A stretch of DNA of 10,806 nt from contig JBCCTK010000106.1 in the NCBI GenBank assembly GCA_039198685.1, forward strand, positions 1 through 10,806. The letters are read 5' to 3'. The notes below the pieces were generated by a model, which saw only the letters and a program-made list of their open reading frames with translations, did no database searches and was not told the origin of the DNA. The DNA is from UBA5336 sp039198685 (GTDB lineage Bacteria > Pseudomonadota > Alphaproteobacteria > Caulobacterales > Hyphomonadaceae). Numbering within the stretch: the stretch's first letter is position 1; each line of letters opens with the position of its first letter. The translations under genes and the position numbers were made by a program. Positions 1-6,618 of this stretch are shown piece after piece.

Positions 1-1
1 C

Positions 2-1225
2 CCAGAGCGCTTTCCAGAATTGCCGGCCGTTGGCGGCGTGCGCACTGCAACCGGACGCCTTGGTCTGTATGAAGGCAACGCGCAGACCCGAGACGACGCA
101 TTCCTATTGGTCTTCGACGAGGGCACGGTGGCCAGCGGCGTGTTCACCTCGTCGACAACGGCATCCGATGACGTGGCCCGGTGCCGGGCGCACCTTTCTG
201 GGGGCAAAGGGGCCGCCCGGGCGCTTTTGGTCAATGCGGGCAACTCAAACGCCTTTACCGGCGCAGCGGGCAAAGAGAAAAATGCTGCCAGCCTCGCGGC
301 GCTACAACAGGCGCTCAAATGTGAACGGGAGACGTGCTTTCTTGCCGCAACGGGGGTGATTGGCGAGCCAATGGAGCCGCCAAACCGCCTTGCCGGCGCC
401 GTGCCTGATATGGCGGTTCGCCTGACAGCGCCTGATTGGCAGGCCTGCGCGCGGGCCTTCATGACCACCGACACTTATCCCAAAGGCGCCGGCTGTCGCA
501 TGGATGTCGGCGGCTATTCGGTAGCGTTTGCGGGCATCGCAAAAGGGTCGGGAATGATCGCGCCCAATATGGCAACCATGCTGGCTTATATCGCAACCGA
601 CGCCCACATCGCGCCGGGCCTCTTACAAAGCCTGACCGAACAAGTCGCAGGGGCAACCTTCAACTCAATTACGGTCGATGGGGACACCTCGACCTCCGAC
701 AGTTTCCAGGTCTTTGCCACGGGCCAAAGCGGCATGGAGGTGGTTGCTGCGGCATCAGACCCACGGGCAAATTTGGTTCGTGAGGGCCTGACCCGTGTAG
801 CGCTCCAACTCGCCCATCAAATTGTCAAAGATGGTGAAGGAGCGCAGAAATTTATTGCAGTCCGCGCCACCGGCGCAGCCAGCGATTCCGACGCGCGAAG
901 CGTTGCTGGCGCCATAGCAACCTCACCCTTGGTCAAGACGGCCCTGGCCGCAAGCGACGCCAATTGGGGCCGGATCGTCATGGCGGTCGGCAAGTCCGGC
1001 ATTACCGTGGAGGCGGCCGCCTTCACGATCTGGATCGGCGAGCACCTGGTGGCCGAGGGCGGGGCGCGGGCGCCTGATTACAATGAGGCTGCGGCCATGG
1101 CCGCGTGCGCGGGAAGAGAGATCGAAATCACCGTATCGATTGGTGCAGGCCCGGGCGAAGCGGTCGTCTACACATGTGATCTGACCCACGCCTATATCGA
1201 TATCAACGGGGCATACCGCACATGA
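2..1225 (+). CDS. argJ: ArgJ, bifunctional glutamate N-acetyltransferase / ornithine acetyltransferase (5' end outside window)
   Basis: Cytoplasmic enzyme of arginine biosynthesis. It moves acetyl from N-acetylornithine to glutamate, recycling the acetyl group, and in bifunctional forms also acetylates glutamate with acetyl-CoA. The sequence shows the ArgJ self-cleavage and active-site motif GMIAPNMATML. Its threonine is encoded at 575-577 and, by family knowledge, becomes the N-terminal nucleophile of the beta chain after autoproteolysis. The N-terminal block (PAVGGVRTATG) and the TTDTYPKGA segment also fit the family. The frame is open to the left edge (PERFPEL precedes PAVGG), so a TTG at 20 is an ordinary leucine codon rather than the start. 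About 400 residues are visible against roughly 405-415 usual for the family, so only a few are missing. The stop overlaps the mutT start as ATGA, implying translational coupling. Whether it is bi- or monofunctional cannot be read from sequence alone. Confidence 0.96.
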   Translation, partial: PERFPELPAVGGVRTATGRLGLYEGNAQTRDDAFLLVFDEGTVASGVFTSSTTASDDVARCRAHLSGGKGAARALLVNAGNSNAFTGAAGKEKNAASLAALQQALKCERETCFLAATGVIGEPMEPPNRLAGAVPDMAVRLTAPDWQACARAFMTTDTYPKGAGCRMDVGGYSVAFAGIAKGSGMIAPNMATMLAYIATDAHIAPGLLQSLTEQVAGATFNSITVDGDTSTSDSFQVFATGQSGMEVVAAASDPRANLVREGLTRVALQLAHQIVKDGEGAQKFIAVRATGAASDSDARSVAGAIATSPLVKTALAASDANWGRIVMAVGKSGITVEAAAFTIWIGEHLVAEGGARAPDYNEAAAMAACAGREIEITVSIGAGPGEAVVYTCDLTHAYIDINGAYRT

Positions 1226-1626
1226 GATCGGTGCTCGTGGTTGCCGTAGCCCTGGTGGATGAGCGCGGCCACATCCTCCTTGCGCAGCGCCCTGAGGGCA
1301 AGGCGATGGCAGGGCTGTGGGAGTTTCCCGGTGGCAAGGTTGAAACGGGAGAGCTTCCAGAGGCGGCCCTGGTGCGCGAGCTTCGCGAGGAGTTGGGCAT
1401 AGCGGTGTCCGAAGCCGACCTAAAACCCCTTACATTTGCCAGCCATACTTATGAGACTTTTCATCTTTTGATGCCTTTATTCGCCTGTCGGCATTGGGTC
1501 GGGGCGCCTCATGGTGTTGAAGGGCAAGTCCTGGCTTGGGCAGCGCCTGATACGCTTTTGGCTTACCCCGCCCCGGACGCCGATCTGCCATTGTTCCGTG
1601 TTTTGGCAGAACCCATCCGATGGTGA
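1222..1626 (+). CDS. mutT: MutT-type Nudix hydrolase (probable 8-oxo-dGTP diphosphatase)
   Basis: A 134-residue Nudix protein, the usual MutT length. A complete Nudix box (GX5EX7REUXEEXGU) spans residues 38-60: G38, E44, R52-E53, E56-E57, G59. It is preceded by the GLWEFPGG segment (31-38) typical of MutT rather than of other Nudix branches. Known MutT enzymes hydrolyse 8-oxo-dGTP to the monophosphate, clearing oxidised nucleotides before they enter DNA. The ATG lies inside the argJ stop (ATGA, 1222-1225), so it is probably translated by coupling. MutT next to argJ is an arrangement I know from alphaproteobacteria. Only three bases separate its stop from the pilin gene downstream. Substrate preference within the Nudix family is inferred from overall resemblance; the fold assignment itself is secure. 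Confidence 0.93.
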   Translation: MRSVLVVAVALVDERGHILLAQRPEGKAMAGLWEFPGGKVETGELPEAALVRELREELGIAVSEADLKPLTFASHTYETFHLLMPLFACRHWVGAPHGVEGQVLAWAAPDTLLAYPAPDADLPLFRVLAEPIRW

Positions 1627-1629
1627 GCC

Positions 1630-1806
1630 ATGAAGCGCGTTGTGTCTGGTTTGAAGACCCTTTTGGGCGGCGATCGTGGATCGACGGTCGTTGAGTACGC
1701 CCTGCTCATAGCCTTGCTTGTGCTCGCGATTTTCGCCTCGATCAGCGCGCTTGGAAATCCGACCCAGACCAATTTCGAAAACGTCGTCAATATGTGGCCC
1801 GAATAA
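1630..1806 (+). CDS. Flp/Fap-type IVb prepilin, 58 aa
   Basis: A small gene found by reading the gap after mutT. The product begins MKRVVSGLKTLLGGDRG and continues STVVEYALLIALL before a short polar tail ending in NMWPE. This is the layout of an Flp major pilin: a short basic leader, a cleavage site G17|S18, glutamate and tyrosine at mature positions 5 and 6 (E22, Y23), then one hydrophobic helix of about 20 residues. Flp pilins are cut by a TadV/CpaA-type prepilin peptidase and assembled by the Tad/Cpa machine into adhesive fibres. The ATG follows the mutT stop by three bases with a weak GGTGAG upstream, so it is probably co-transcribed and coupled with argJ-mutT. No Tad, Cpa or peptidase gene is in the window. 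A pseudopilin with another role is possible, and expression is unproven. Confidence 0.85.
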   Translation: MKRVVSGLKTLLGGDRGSTVVEYALLIALLVLAIFASISALGNPTQTNFENVVNMWPE

Positions 1807-1851
1807 GAGGCCCGGGTGCTGCACGCCTGCGGCCCGTGTCTTTGCCTTCGC

Positions 1852-3303
1852 CTAAGCGGTCCAAAACCGCCGGGTGAGGATTGCAAACACCGGGACAAAT
1901 TCGAGCCTTCCCAGCAGCATCGCCCCGGCGCACACCCATTTGGCCGCGTCGGGCAAGGTTTGAAACGTGCCGTTGGGCCCAATCGTTGGCCCGAGGCCGG
2001 GTCCGACATTCGAGACGGAGGTCGCCGCGCCCGATATTGCGGTGATCGGGTCGAGACCGGTCAGCGATAGCAATGTCGCCGCCGTCAGAAACGTCGTCAG
2101 GTACAAAAACACGAAGACCATCACCGATTGCAGCACGTCCTCGCTTACCGTGCGGCCTTGGTAGCGCACCGGCGCGAGCCTGCGGCGCATCACCATTTTT
2201 TGGGCATGGGCCAGCACGGCCTTCGCCGACAGTTCGATGCGGAACATTTTGATGCCGCATGCCGCTGACCCCGCGCATCCGCCAAGAAATGTCAGGATCA
2301 GAAACGCGGCCTCAGGAGGCCCGCCCCAAGCGCCGTAGTCGCCTAGGGCGTAACCCGTACCCGTCATGACGGAGATGACATTGAAGAGGGTGTTGCGCAC
2401 GGCAAGGCCGGTGGATGCAAACCGGTCAGGATCGGCGAGGGTTTGGTATGCCACCAACGCCGCGGTGAACATGACGATCAGCATGAAGTAGAGCCGCAGC
2501 TCGGGGCTGCGCAGCAAGATGTCGACCCGCCCCGTTCTGATCGCGGTGGCCAAGAGACTGAAGGGCAAGCCGGCGATCGACATGAAAACGATCGCAACCC
2601 AGGGCGCCGCCGTGCCTTGGTATTGGCCAAAGCTCGCATCATGGGTGGAGTAGCCGCCCGCCGCCATTGTGGTCATGGCGTGGGTTACAGCCTGAAATGG
2701 CTCCAGCCCCGAATTGGCATAAAGCAGGGCGCACAGCACCGTAAGCCCCACATAGACCAGGCCAACTGAGGTTGCGATATCCGACACACGGGCGAAGAAG
2801 CGGCTGGCTTGGTCTGAGCTTTCCAGATTGAACAATTGCATCCCGCCGACGCGAAGCTGGGGCAGGATTGCGATCGCGGTGACGATAATGCCGATGCCGC
2901 CAATCCATTGAAGGATCGCGCGCCAAAGCAGCAGGCCCGGGGGCAGGCTGTCGAGGCCAGTCAGCACGGTGGAGCCTGTCGTGGTCAGGCCCGAAACGCT
3001 CTCGAAGACAGCATAGGTGAAGCTCAAATCCGAGGCTAGGAAGGGCAGCGCGGCAAACAGGGGCAGGATGAGCCAGACCAGAACCGTCAGTAGGAAGGCC
3101 TCGCGCTGGCCGGTTCGGGGCGGGTCGCCGCGCGCCAGAATGTAGAGGCACAGTCCAATCACCAAGGCTGCGAAAGATGAAACCGCGAAAACTGGCCATT
3201 CGGTGCGCCGGCCGAAAATATCGATGACTGCGCAAGGAACCATGGCGCCGCCGAGGAGCATGATCATGATGCCGAGCGCGTAAAGAAGCGGGCGAAACTC
3301 CAT
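1852..3303 (-). CDS. trkH: TrkH/KtrB-family potassium uptake membrane subunit
   Basis: A 483-residue inner-membrane protein, the usual TrkH length, with hydrophobic segments throughout. Four pore-loop repeats are visible: TTTGST (filter glycine G110), TTMAAGGYST (around G216-G217), MTGTGYAL (G317) and SNVGPG (G434). The intramembrane gating loop GGCAGSAACGIKMFR lies at 341-355. In known systems TrkH carries K+ inward and is gated by a cytoplasmic NAD/ATP-binding TrkA ring; no trkA is in this window. The start at 3303 gives the normal family N-terminus (MEFRPLLYALG), although no clear Shine-Dalgarno precedes it. The gene is convergent with the pilin gene (45 bases apart) and divergent from the GMC gene. 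The second loop has AAGG where TGG is more usual, a modest deviation. Trk versus Ktr cannot be separated with certainty by eye; the length favours TrkH. Confidence 0.95.
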   Translation of the reverse strand: MEFRPLLYALGIMIMLLGGAMVPCAVIDIFGRRTEWPVFAVSSFAALVIGLCLYILARGDPPRTGQREAFLLTVLVWLILPLFAALPFLASDLSFTYAVFESVSGLTTTGSTVLTGLDSLPPGLLLWRAILQWIGGIGIIVTAIAILPQLRVGGMQLFNLESSDQASRFFARVSDIATSVGLVYVGLTVLCALLYANSGLEPFQAVTHAMTTMAAGGYSTHDASFGQYQGTAAPWVAIVFMSIAGLPFSLLATAIRTGRVDILLRSPELRLYFMLIVMFTAALVAYQTLADPDRFASTGLAVRNTLFNVISVMTGTGYALGDYGAWGGPPEAAFLILTFLGGCAGSAACGIKMFRIELSAKAVLAHAQKMVMRRRLAPVRYQGRTVSEDVLQSVMVFVFLYLTTFLTAATLLSLTGLDPITAISGAATSVSNVGPGLGPTIGPNGTFQTLPDAAKWVCAGAMLLGRLEFVPVFAILTRRFWTA

Positions 3304-3378
3304 AACCCGCCGTTACAGCGTGATCCCTTCCAACCGGTCAACCACCGCCAGGGGCCTATAACGGCGCTGCTCCCGCGA

Positions 3379-3408
3379 CCTTCAAAGCCCGTCTCGGCGA
3401 TTTGAAGG
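3379..3408. repeat. 8-bp inverted repeat in the trkH/GMC divergent gap
   Basis: CCTTCAAA (3379-3386) and TTTGAAGG (3401-3408) are perfect inverted copies separated by 14 bases, so half-site centres are 22 bases apart, about two helical turns. The pair lies 76-105 bases upstream of the trkH start codon and about 140 upstream of the GMC start codon. No T-run follows on either strand, so it does not look like a terminator. It could be a two-site operator or a hairpin; no regulator is identified. Confidence 0.35.
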
Positions 3409-3464
3409 CACGCCATCGCGGCAAACTCGCCGACATGAAGGTGCACGCTTGGCCGCAACGTGTC

Positions 3465-3478
3465 TTGCCACGTGGCAA
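3465..3478. promoter_or_regulatory. 14-bp perfect palindrome, candidate operator upstream of the GMC gene
   Basis: TTGCCACGTGGCAA is identical to its reverse complement and sits 66-79 bases upstream of the GMC ATG, in the shared gap with trkH. Position and symmetry fit a dimeric repressor or activator site with half-site TTGCCA. I do not recognise the regulator, and no regulator gene is in the window. A palindrome this long is expected by chance roughly once per 16 kb, so location is the main argument. Confidence 0.4.
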
Positions 3479-3531
3479 TAAACCCCTTCGCCTCTGCGCA
3501 TCTTATGGCATGCTAAGGTCATAAAAAAGTT

Positions 3532-3536
3532 GGGAG
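3532..3536 (+). promoter_or_regulatory. Ribosome binding site of the GMC gene
   Basis: GGGAG lies 8 bases before the ATG at 3545. It decides the start: an in-frame TTG at 3530 overlaps this site and has no comparable Shine-Dalgarno of its own, and the family N-terminus (FDYIIVGAGSAG) begins directly after the ATG. Confidence 0.75.
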
Positions 3537-3544
3537 ACACGCAG

Positions 3545-5179
3545 ATGGCAGAATTTGACTATATCATAGTGGGCGCCGGGAGCGCTGGCTGTGTCCTCGC
3601 AAACCGGTTGACCGAGGATGGGCGCAGCACCGTTCTCCTCCTGGAGGCCGGGCCGAAAGACACCTCTCTGATGATCCACATCCCAGTCGGCTATGCCCAG
3701 ACTTTGAAGGATCCGAAGATCAATTGGCTGTACGAGACCGAGCCGGACCCTGGCACCAATGACCGGGTCCACACCTGGCCGCGGGGCAAAGTGCTTGGCG
3801 GCTCTTCTTCAATCAATGGGCTTTTGTACATTCGCGGACAGCGACAAGACTATGATGGCTGGGCGCAAATGGGCCTGAAAGGTTGGTCCTACGCCGATCT
3901 GCATCCGTATTTTCTGCGCAGCCAGAACCAGGAGCGCGGCGGGCTCGAGGGGCATGGCAAAGGCGGCCCACTTAATGTCTCCGATGTCACCGAGCGCCAC
4001 CCGGTTTCCGATGCCGTCATCGAAGCCGGCATGGCGCTGGGCCTGGAACACAAAGATGTCAACGGCGAGGACCAGGAGGGCATCTGCTATTACCAACTCA
4101 CCGTGAAAGACGGCAAACGGTGCAGCGCGGCCGTGGCCTACCTCAACCCGGCCAAGGCCCGGCAAAACCTTAAGATTGAAACCGAAGCCCTGGCCGCGCG
4201 GGTGGTGTTCGAGGCCGGGCGCGCGGTCGGCGTGGACTACACCCGCGGCGGCCAGAGCATGCACGCGAAGGCGCGCGGCGAGGTTATTCTTTGCGGCGGG
4301 GCGATCAACAGCCCTCAATTGCTCGAACTGTCGGGTATTGGCGACCCGGCAATCCTGTCGGCCCAGGGCATCGAGACTGTATCAGCGCTGCCCGGCGTGG
4401 GTGAAAACCTTCAGGACCATTTTGTGATGGGCAACCGTTATCGAATGAAGCCCGACGCGCCATCGGTGAACAGCCAATCGCGCGGCCTGGCGCTGGTGGG
4501 CGAGATTTTCAAATTCCTCACCCAGAGAAAAGGCCTGCTCACGCTTTCAGCCGCTCACATCGCCGCATTTGTGAAAACGCGGCCGGAACTGGCGACCCCA
4601 GACGTCCAGTATCATATCCTGCCAGCGACCATGGACATGCAGGCGATGACGGAGAAAGGCGATATGGCCCTGGAAAAAGAGCCGGGCCTGACCATTGCGC
4701 CCTGCCAATTGCGACCGGAAAGTCGCGGCAGCGTCCACATCCGCTCAGGCGCCCATGACTCGCACCCATCGATCACACCAAACTATCTGACCGACCCTCT
4801 AGACCAGCAGACGGCCGTTGCCGGTCTGCGCTGGGCTCGCAAGTTTGCCGAGCAGCCGGTCCTCTCTCAATTCATCGAGCATGAGTTGGAGCCCGGCGAG
4901 GCGCTCCAGTCAGACGAGGATCTTTTGGCCTATGCGAAGGAAACGGGCGGAACGATCTACCATCCCGTAGGGACCTGCAAAATGGCGCCAGAAGGAGACA
5001 CCCAGGGCGTCGTCGATTCCCATCTCAAGGTACGCGGGGTAGAGGGGCTGCGCGTCGTGGACGCTTCGGTTATGCCGCGGCTCGTCAGCGGCAACACCAA
5101 TGCGCCGACCATCGCAATTGCTGAAAAAGCGAGCGACCTGATTCGAGAGGCGGCGCGTGCAGCTGTTGTGGCCGCGTAA
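3545..5179 (+). CDS. GMC-family FAD-dependent alcohol/choline dehydrogenase
   Basis: A 544-residue flavoprotein. The N-terminal dinucleotide-binding motif GAGSAG is at residues 10-15, with the ribose-binding glutamate at E34. The first GMC signature starts RGKVLGGSSSIN near residue 80, and the second (GGAINSPQLLELSGIG) lies mid-protein. The C-terminus carries YHPVGTCKM with catalytic H473 and SGNTNAPT with N517; the 44-residue spacing equals that of H466/N510 in choline oxidase. Such enzymes oxidise an alcohol to an aldehyde and pass electrons through FAD to a membrane quinone or to oxygen. BetA (choline) and AlkJ (medium-chain aliphatic alcohols) are the nearest types I can name. No BetB, BetI or choline transporter gene accompanies it, so choline is not favoured by context, and an AlkJ-like role would fit the P450 nearby. 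Substrate is unknown. It is convergent with nth, 15 bases apart. Confidence 0.94.
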   Translation: MAEFDYIIVGAGSAGCVLANRLTEDGRSTVLLLEAGPKDTSLMIHIPVGYAQTLKDPKINWLYETEPDPGTNDRVHTWPRGKVLGGSSSINGLLYIRGQRQDYDGWAQMGLKGWSYADLHPYFLRSQNQERGGLEGHGKGGPLNVSDVTERHPVSDAVIEAGMALGLEHKDVNGEDQEGICYYQLTVKDGKRCSAAVAYLNPAKARQNLKIETEALAARVVFEAGRAVGVDYTRGGQSMHAKARGEVILCGGAINSPQLLELSGIGDPAILSAQGIETVSALPGVGENLQDHFVMGNRYRMKPDAPSVNSQSRGLALVGEIFKFLTQRKGLLTLSAAHIAAFVKTRPELATPDVQYHILPATMDMQAMTEKGDMALEKEPGLTIAPCQLRPESRGSVHIRSGAHDSHPSITPNYLTDPLDQQTAVAGLRWARKFAEQPVLSQFIEHELEPGEALQSDEDLLAYAKETGGTIYHPVGTCKMAPEGDTQGVVDSHLKVRGVEGLRVVDASVMPRLVSGNTNAPTIAIAEKASDLIREAARAAVVAA

Positions 5180-5194
5180 ACACCGCAGCCCGCC

Positions 5195-5917
5195 TCAGGC
5201 GTCGACTTCGCAGTGTTTGACAGGCGCTGGGTCCGGCGTCTTTGGCTTGTAGCGGCAAAATTCAATGATGCCGCAATGCCAGCATTCCGGCTTACGCGCC
5301 TTGCACACATAGCGGCCGTGGAGGATCAGCCAGTGGTGCGCGCCGAGCTTGAACGTGTCTGGCGTAACCCGCTCCAGGCTTTGTTCCACCTCGTCGGGGT
5401 CCTTGCCGGGGGCCAGTCCGGTGCGGTTCGACACGCGGAAAATATGGGTGTCGACCGCGATCGTCGGCTGACCGAAGGCTTCGTTTAAGACCACGTTTGC
5501 CGTTTTGCGCCCCACGCCGGGCAACCGCACCAATTCTTCCCGGGTTTGAGGGACAACCCCGCCGAACTCGTCGAGGATCATCTGACTCAACGCGATGACG
5601 TTTTTTGCTTTATTGCGCCAAAGGCCGATTGTCTTGATGTGCTGCTGGACGCCTTCCAGGCCGAGCGCGAGCATCTTTTCCGGCGTATCGGCAATCGTAA
5701 ACAGGTCCTTGGTGGCCTTGTTAACCCCCACATCCGTGGCCTGGGCCGATAGAGCAACGGCGACGACGAGGGTGTAGGGATTAATGAAATTTAGCTCTGT
5801 GTGGGGGTCGGGCCGTTCGGCCGCGAGGATTTCAAACAGCTGCTGGGCCTTGTCCTTGGCCATTGTGCGCGGCGCGCGTTTCTTTCGGCGCTTGGGGGCA
5901 GGACGGGGAGCAGCCAT
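5195..5917 (-). CDS. nth: Endonuclease III, base-excision repair DNA glycosylase/AP lyase
   Basis: Removes oxidised pyrimidines from DNA and cuts the resulting abasic site by beta-elimination. The protein shows the helix-hairpin-helix LPGVGRKTANVV with catalytic K138, and VDTHIFRVSNR with catalytic D156; the 18-residue spacing matches K120/D138 of E. coli Nth. The C-terminal iron-sulphur loop has the exact C-X6-C-X2-C-X5-C pattern (CKARKPECWHCGIIEFC). At 240 residues it exceeds E. coli Nth (211) through an 18-residue Arg/Lys/Pro-rich N-terminal tail. An internal ATG at codon 19 (5861-5863) would remove this tail; neither start has a strong Shine-Dalgarno, so the start is uncertain, although N-terminally extended Nth proteins are common in alphaproteobacteria. 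It is divergent from the DUF2244 gene. Confidence 0.96.
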   Translation of the reverse strand: MAAPRPAPKRRKKRAPRTMAKDKAQQLFEILAAERPDPHTELNFINPYTLVVAVALSAQATDVGVNKATKDLFTIADTPEKMLALGLEGVQQHIKTIGLWRNKAKNVIALSQMILDEFGGVVPQTREELVRLPGVGRKTANVVLNEAFGQPTIAVDTHIFRVSNRTGLAPGKDPDEVEQSLERVTPDTFKLGAHHWLILHGRYVCKARKPECWHCGIIEFCRYKPKTPDPAPVKHCEVDA

Positions 5918-5994
5918 AGCCTTGGTTTAGACTGGCGCCGTGGTGCGGCAATGAAGGATTTGCGCCTTTTGCGCCGGCGCCTACTATCGCAGCG

Positions 5995-6489
5995 ATGACA
6001 CAGCCGCCCGCCTCGGAAATCATTTATATGGATGCGGTGCTGACGCCGAACGCGTCGCTTTCTCCGCGGGCCTTCAAGCTGCTTATGGCATCGATGATCG
6101 GGGTGGGCGCTGCGGCCAGCACCTTCTACTATACGCTCGGCGCTTGGCCGGTCCTGGGGTTTTTCGGCCTCGACCTAATCGCGATTTACGCAGCGTTTCG
6201 CTTTATCCGGCGCCAGTCGCGCGAAGAGACGCGGGTGCGCATCACCGCCGACGCCGTCACCATGCACCATAGGGATGCCAAGGGCCGCGAGAAGACAGCC
6301 CAAGTGCCATCCGCGTTTGCGCGGGTTGAATTGGAAGAGCCCGTGCGCCCGACGAGTTGGCTGCGGATTGAGCACGGCCAGACAGCGTATGTAATCGGTC
6401 GTTTCCTAACGCCTACAGAGCGCAAAAGCCTCGCAAAGGGCCTACGCGCAGCACTCCAGCGCGCCCGCGCGGAACGCCACCCTGCCTAA
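5995..6489 (+). CDS. DUF2244 family integral membrane protein
   Basis: A 164-residue protein whose N-terminal half matches DUF2244: VLTPNASLSPRAFKLLM, then GAWPVLGFFGLDLIAIY. Two hydrophobic segments (about 29-47 and 50-68) form a membrane hairpin. They are followed by a polar domain of about 95 residues rich in charged residues, probably cytoplasmic. No catalytic motif is visible and the family has no established function that I know of. It is divergent from nth, with 77 bases between the start codons, a pairing I recall from alphaproteobacteria. No Shine-Dalgarno is visible before the ATG at 5995. A weak TACTAT (5982-5987) lies so close that transcription could be near-leaderless. A second in-frame ATG at 6028 is possible but would cut into the conserved N-terminal segment. 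Confidence 0.86.
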   Translation: MTQPPASEIIYMDAVLTPNASLSPRAFKLLMASMIGVGAAASTFYYTLGAWPVLGFFGLDLIAIYAAFRFIRRQSREETRVRITADAVTMHHRDAKGREKTAQVPSAFARVELEEPVRPTSWLRIEHGQTAYVIGRFLTPTERKSLAKGLRAALQRARAERHPA

Positions 6490-6498
6490 AAGTTAGGC
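6484..6498 (+). repeat. Short hairpin over the DUF2244 stop codon
   Basis: GCCTAA-AAG-TTAGGC forms a perfect 6-bp stem with a 3-base loop, and the TAA stop (6487-6489) lies in the left arm. No T-run follows (the next bases are CCTACCGCG), so it is not a standard intrinsic terminator. It might slow transcription, protect the 3' end, or be chance. Confidence 0.3.
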
Positions 6499-6520
6499 CC
6501 TACCGCGAAATCGTAAATAG

Positions 6521-6534
6521 TGACGCCTGCGTCA
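6521..6534. promoter_or_regulatory. Dyad upstream of the P450 gene, candidate operator
   Basis: TGACGC-CT-GCGTCA has perfect 6-bp arms around a 2-base centre. It lies 85-98 bases before the chosen P450 ATG, in the 129-base gap after the DUF2244 gene. This symmetric TGAC...GTCA layout resembles operators of some TetR-family repressors, which commonly control P450 and lipid genes. That link is inference; no regulator gene is in the window. No convincing -35/-10 pair was found next to it. Confidence 0.4.
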
Positions 6535-6608
6535 TAGTTTTTTCAGCCCGCCTGTGTTACGCCGTGCTGAGAGGGCGAAAAACCCCATGCGTCTCACCGC
6601 GCCCACAT

Positions 6609-6613
6609 GGAGG
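6609..6613 (+). promoter_or_regulatory. Ribosome binding site of the P450 gene
   Basis: GGAGG lies 5 bases before the ATG at 6619. It favours that start over the in-frame ATG at 6607, because the site overlaps the 6607 codon and cannot serve it, and no other Shine-Dalgarno lies upstream. Confidence 0.7.
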
Positions 6614-6618
6614 ACCAC

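Noticed and set aside
20..22. TTG as the argJ start codon
   Set aside because: The frame is open upstream to the edge and the preceding residues (ERFPEL) fit the normal ArgJ N-terminus, so the real start lies outside the window.
1807..1851. Possible bidirectional terminator between the pilin gene and trkH
   Set aside because: GC-rich with small inverted pieces (GTGC-T-GCAC, CCCGGG) but no stable stem followed by a T-run on either strand.
1787..2278. 163-codon minus-strand frame over the pilin 3' end and trkH 3' end
   Set aside because: Out-of-frame shadow of trkH with low-complexity Arg/Gly composition and no plausible domain.
2639..3235. 198-codon open frame on the minus strand inside trkH
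   Set aside because: It overlaps trkH in another frame, has an Arg/Pro/His-rich composition typical of GC-rich shadow frames, and matches no family I recognise. trkH itself carries all pore motifs.
3264..3458. 64-codon minus-strand frame in the trkH upstream gap
   Set aside because: Its 3' end overlaps the trkH start in another frame and it has no recognisable similarity. The inverted repeats suggest the gap is regulatory.
6042..6056. GACGC-N5-GCGTC inverted repeat resembling the P450 upstream dyad
   Set aside because: It lies inside the DUF2244 coding sequence with a different spacer; most likely chance in GC-rich DNA.
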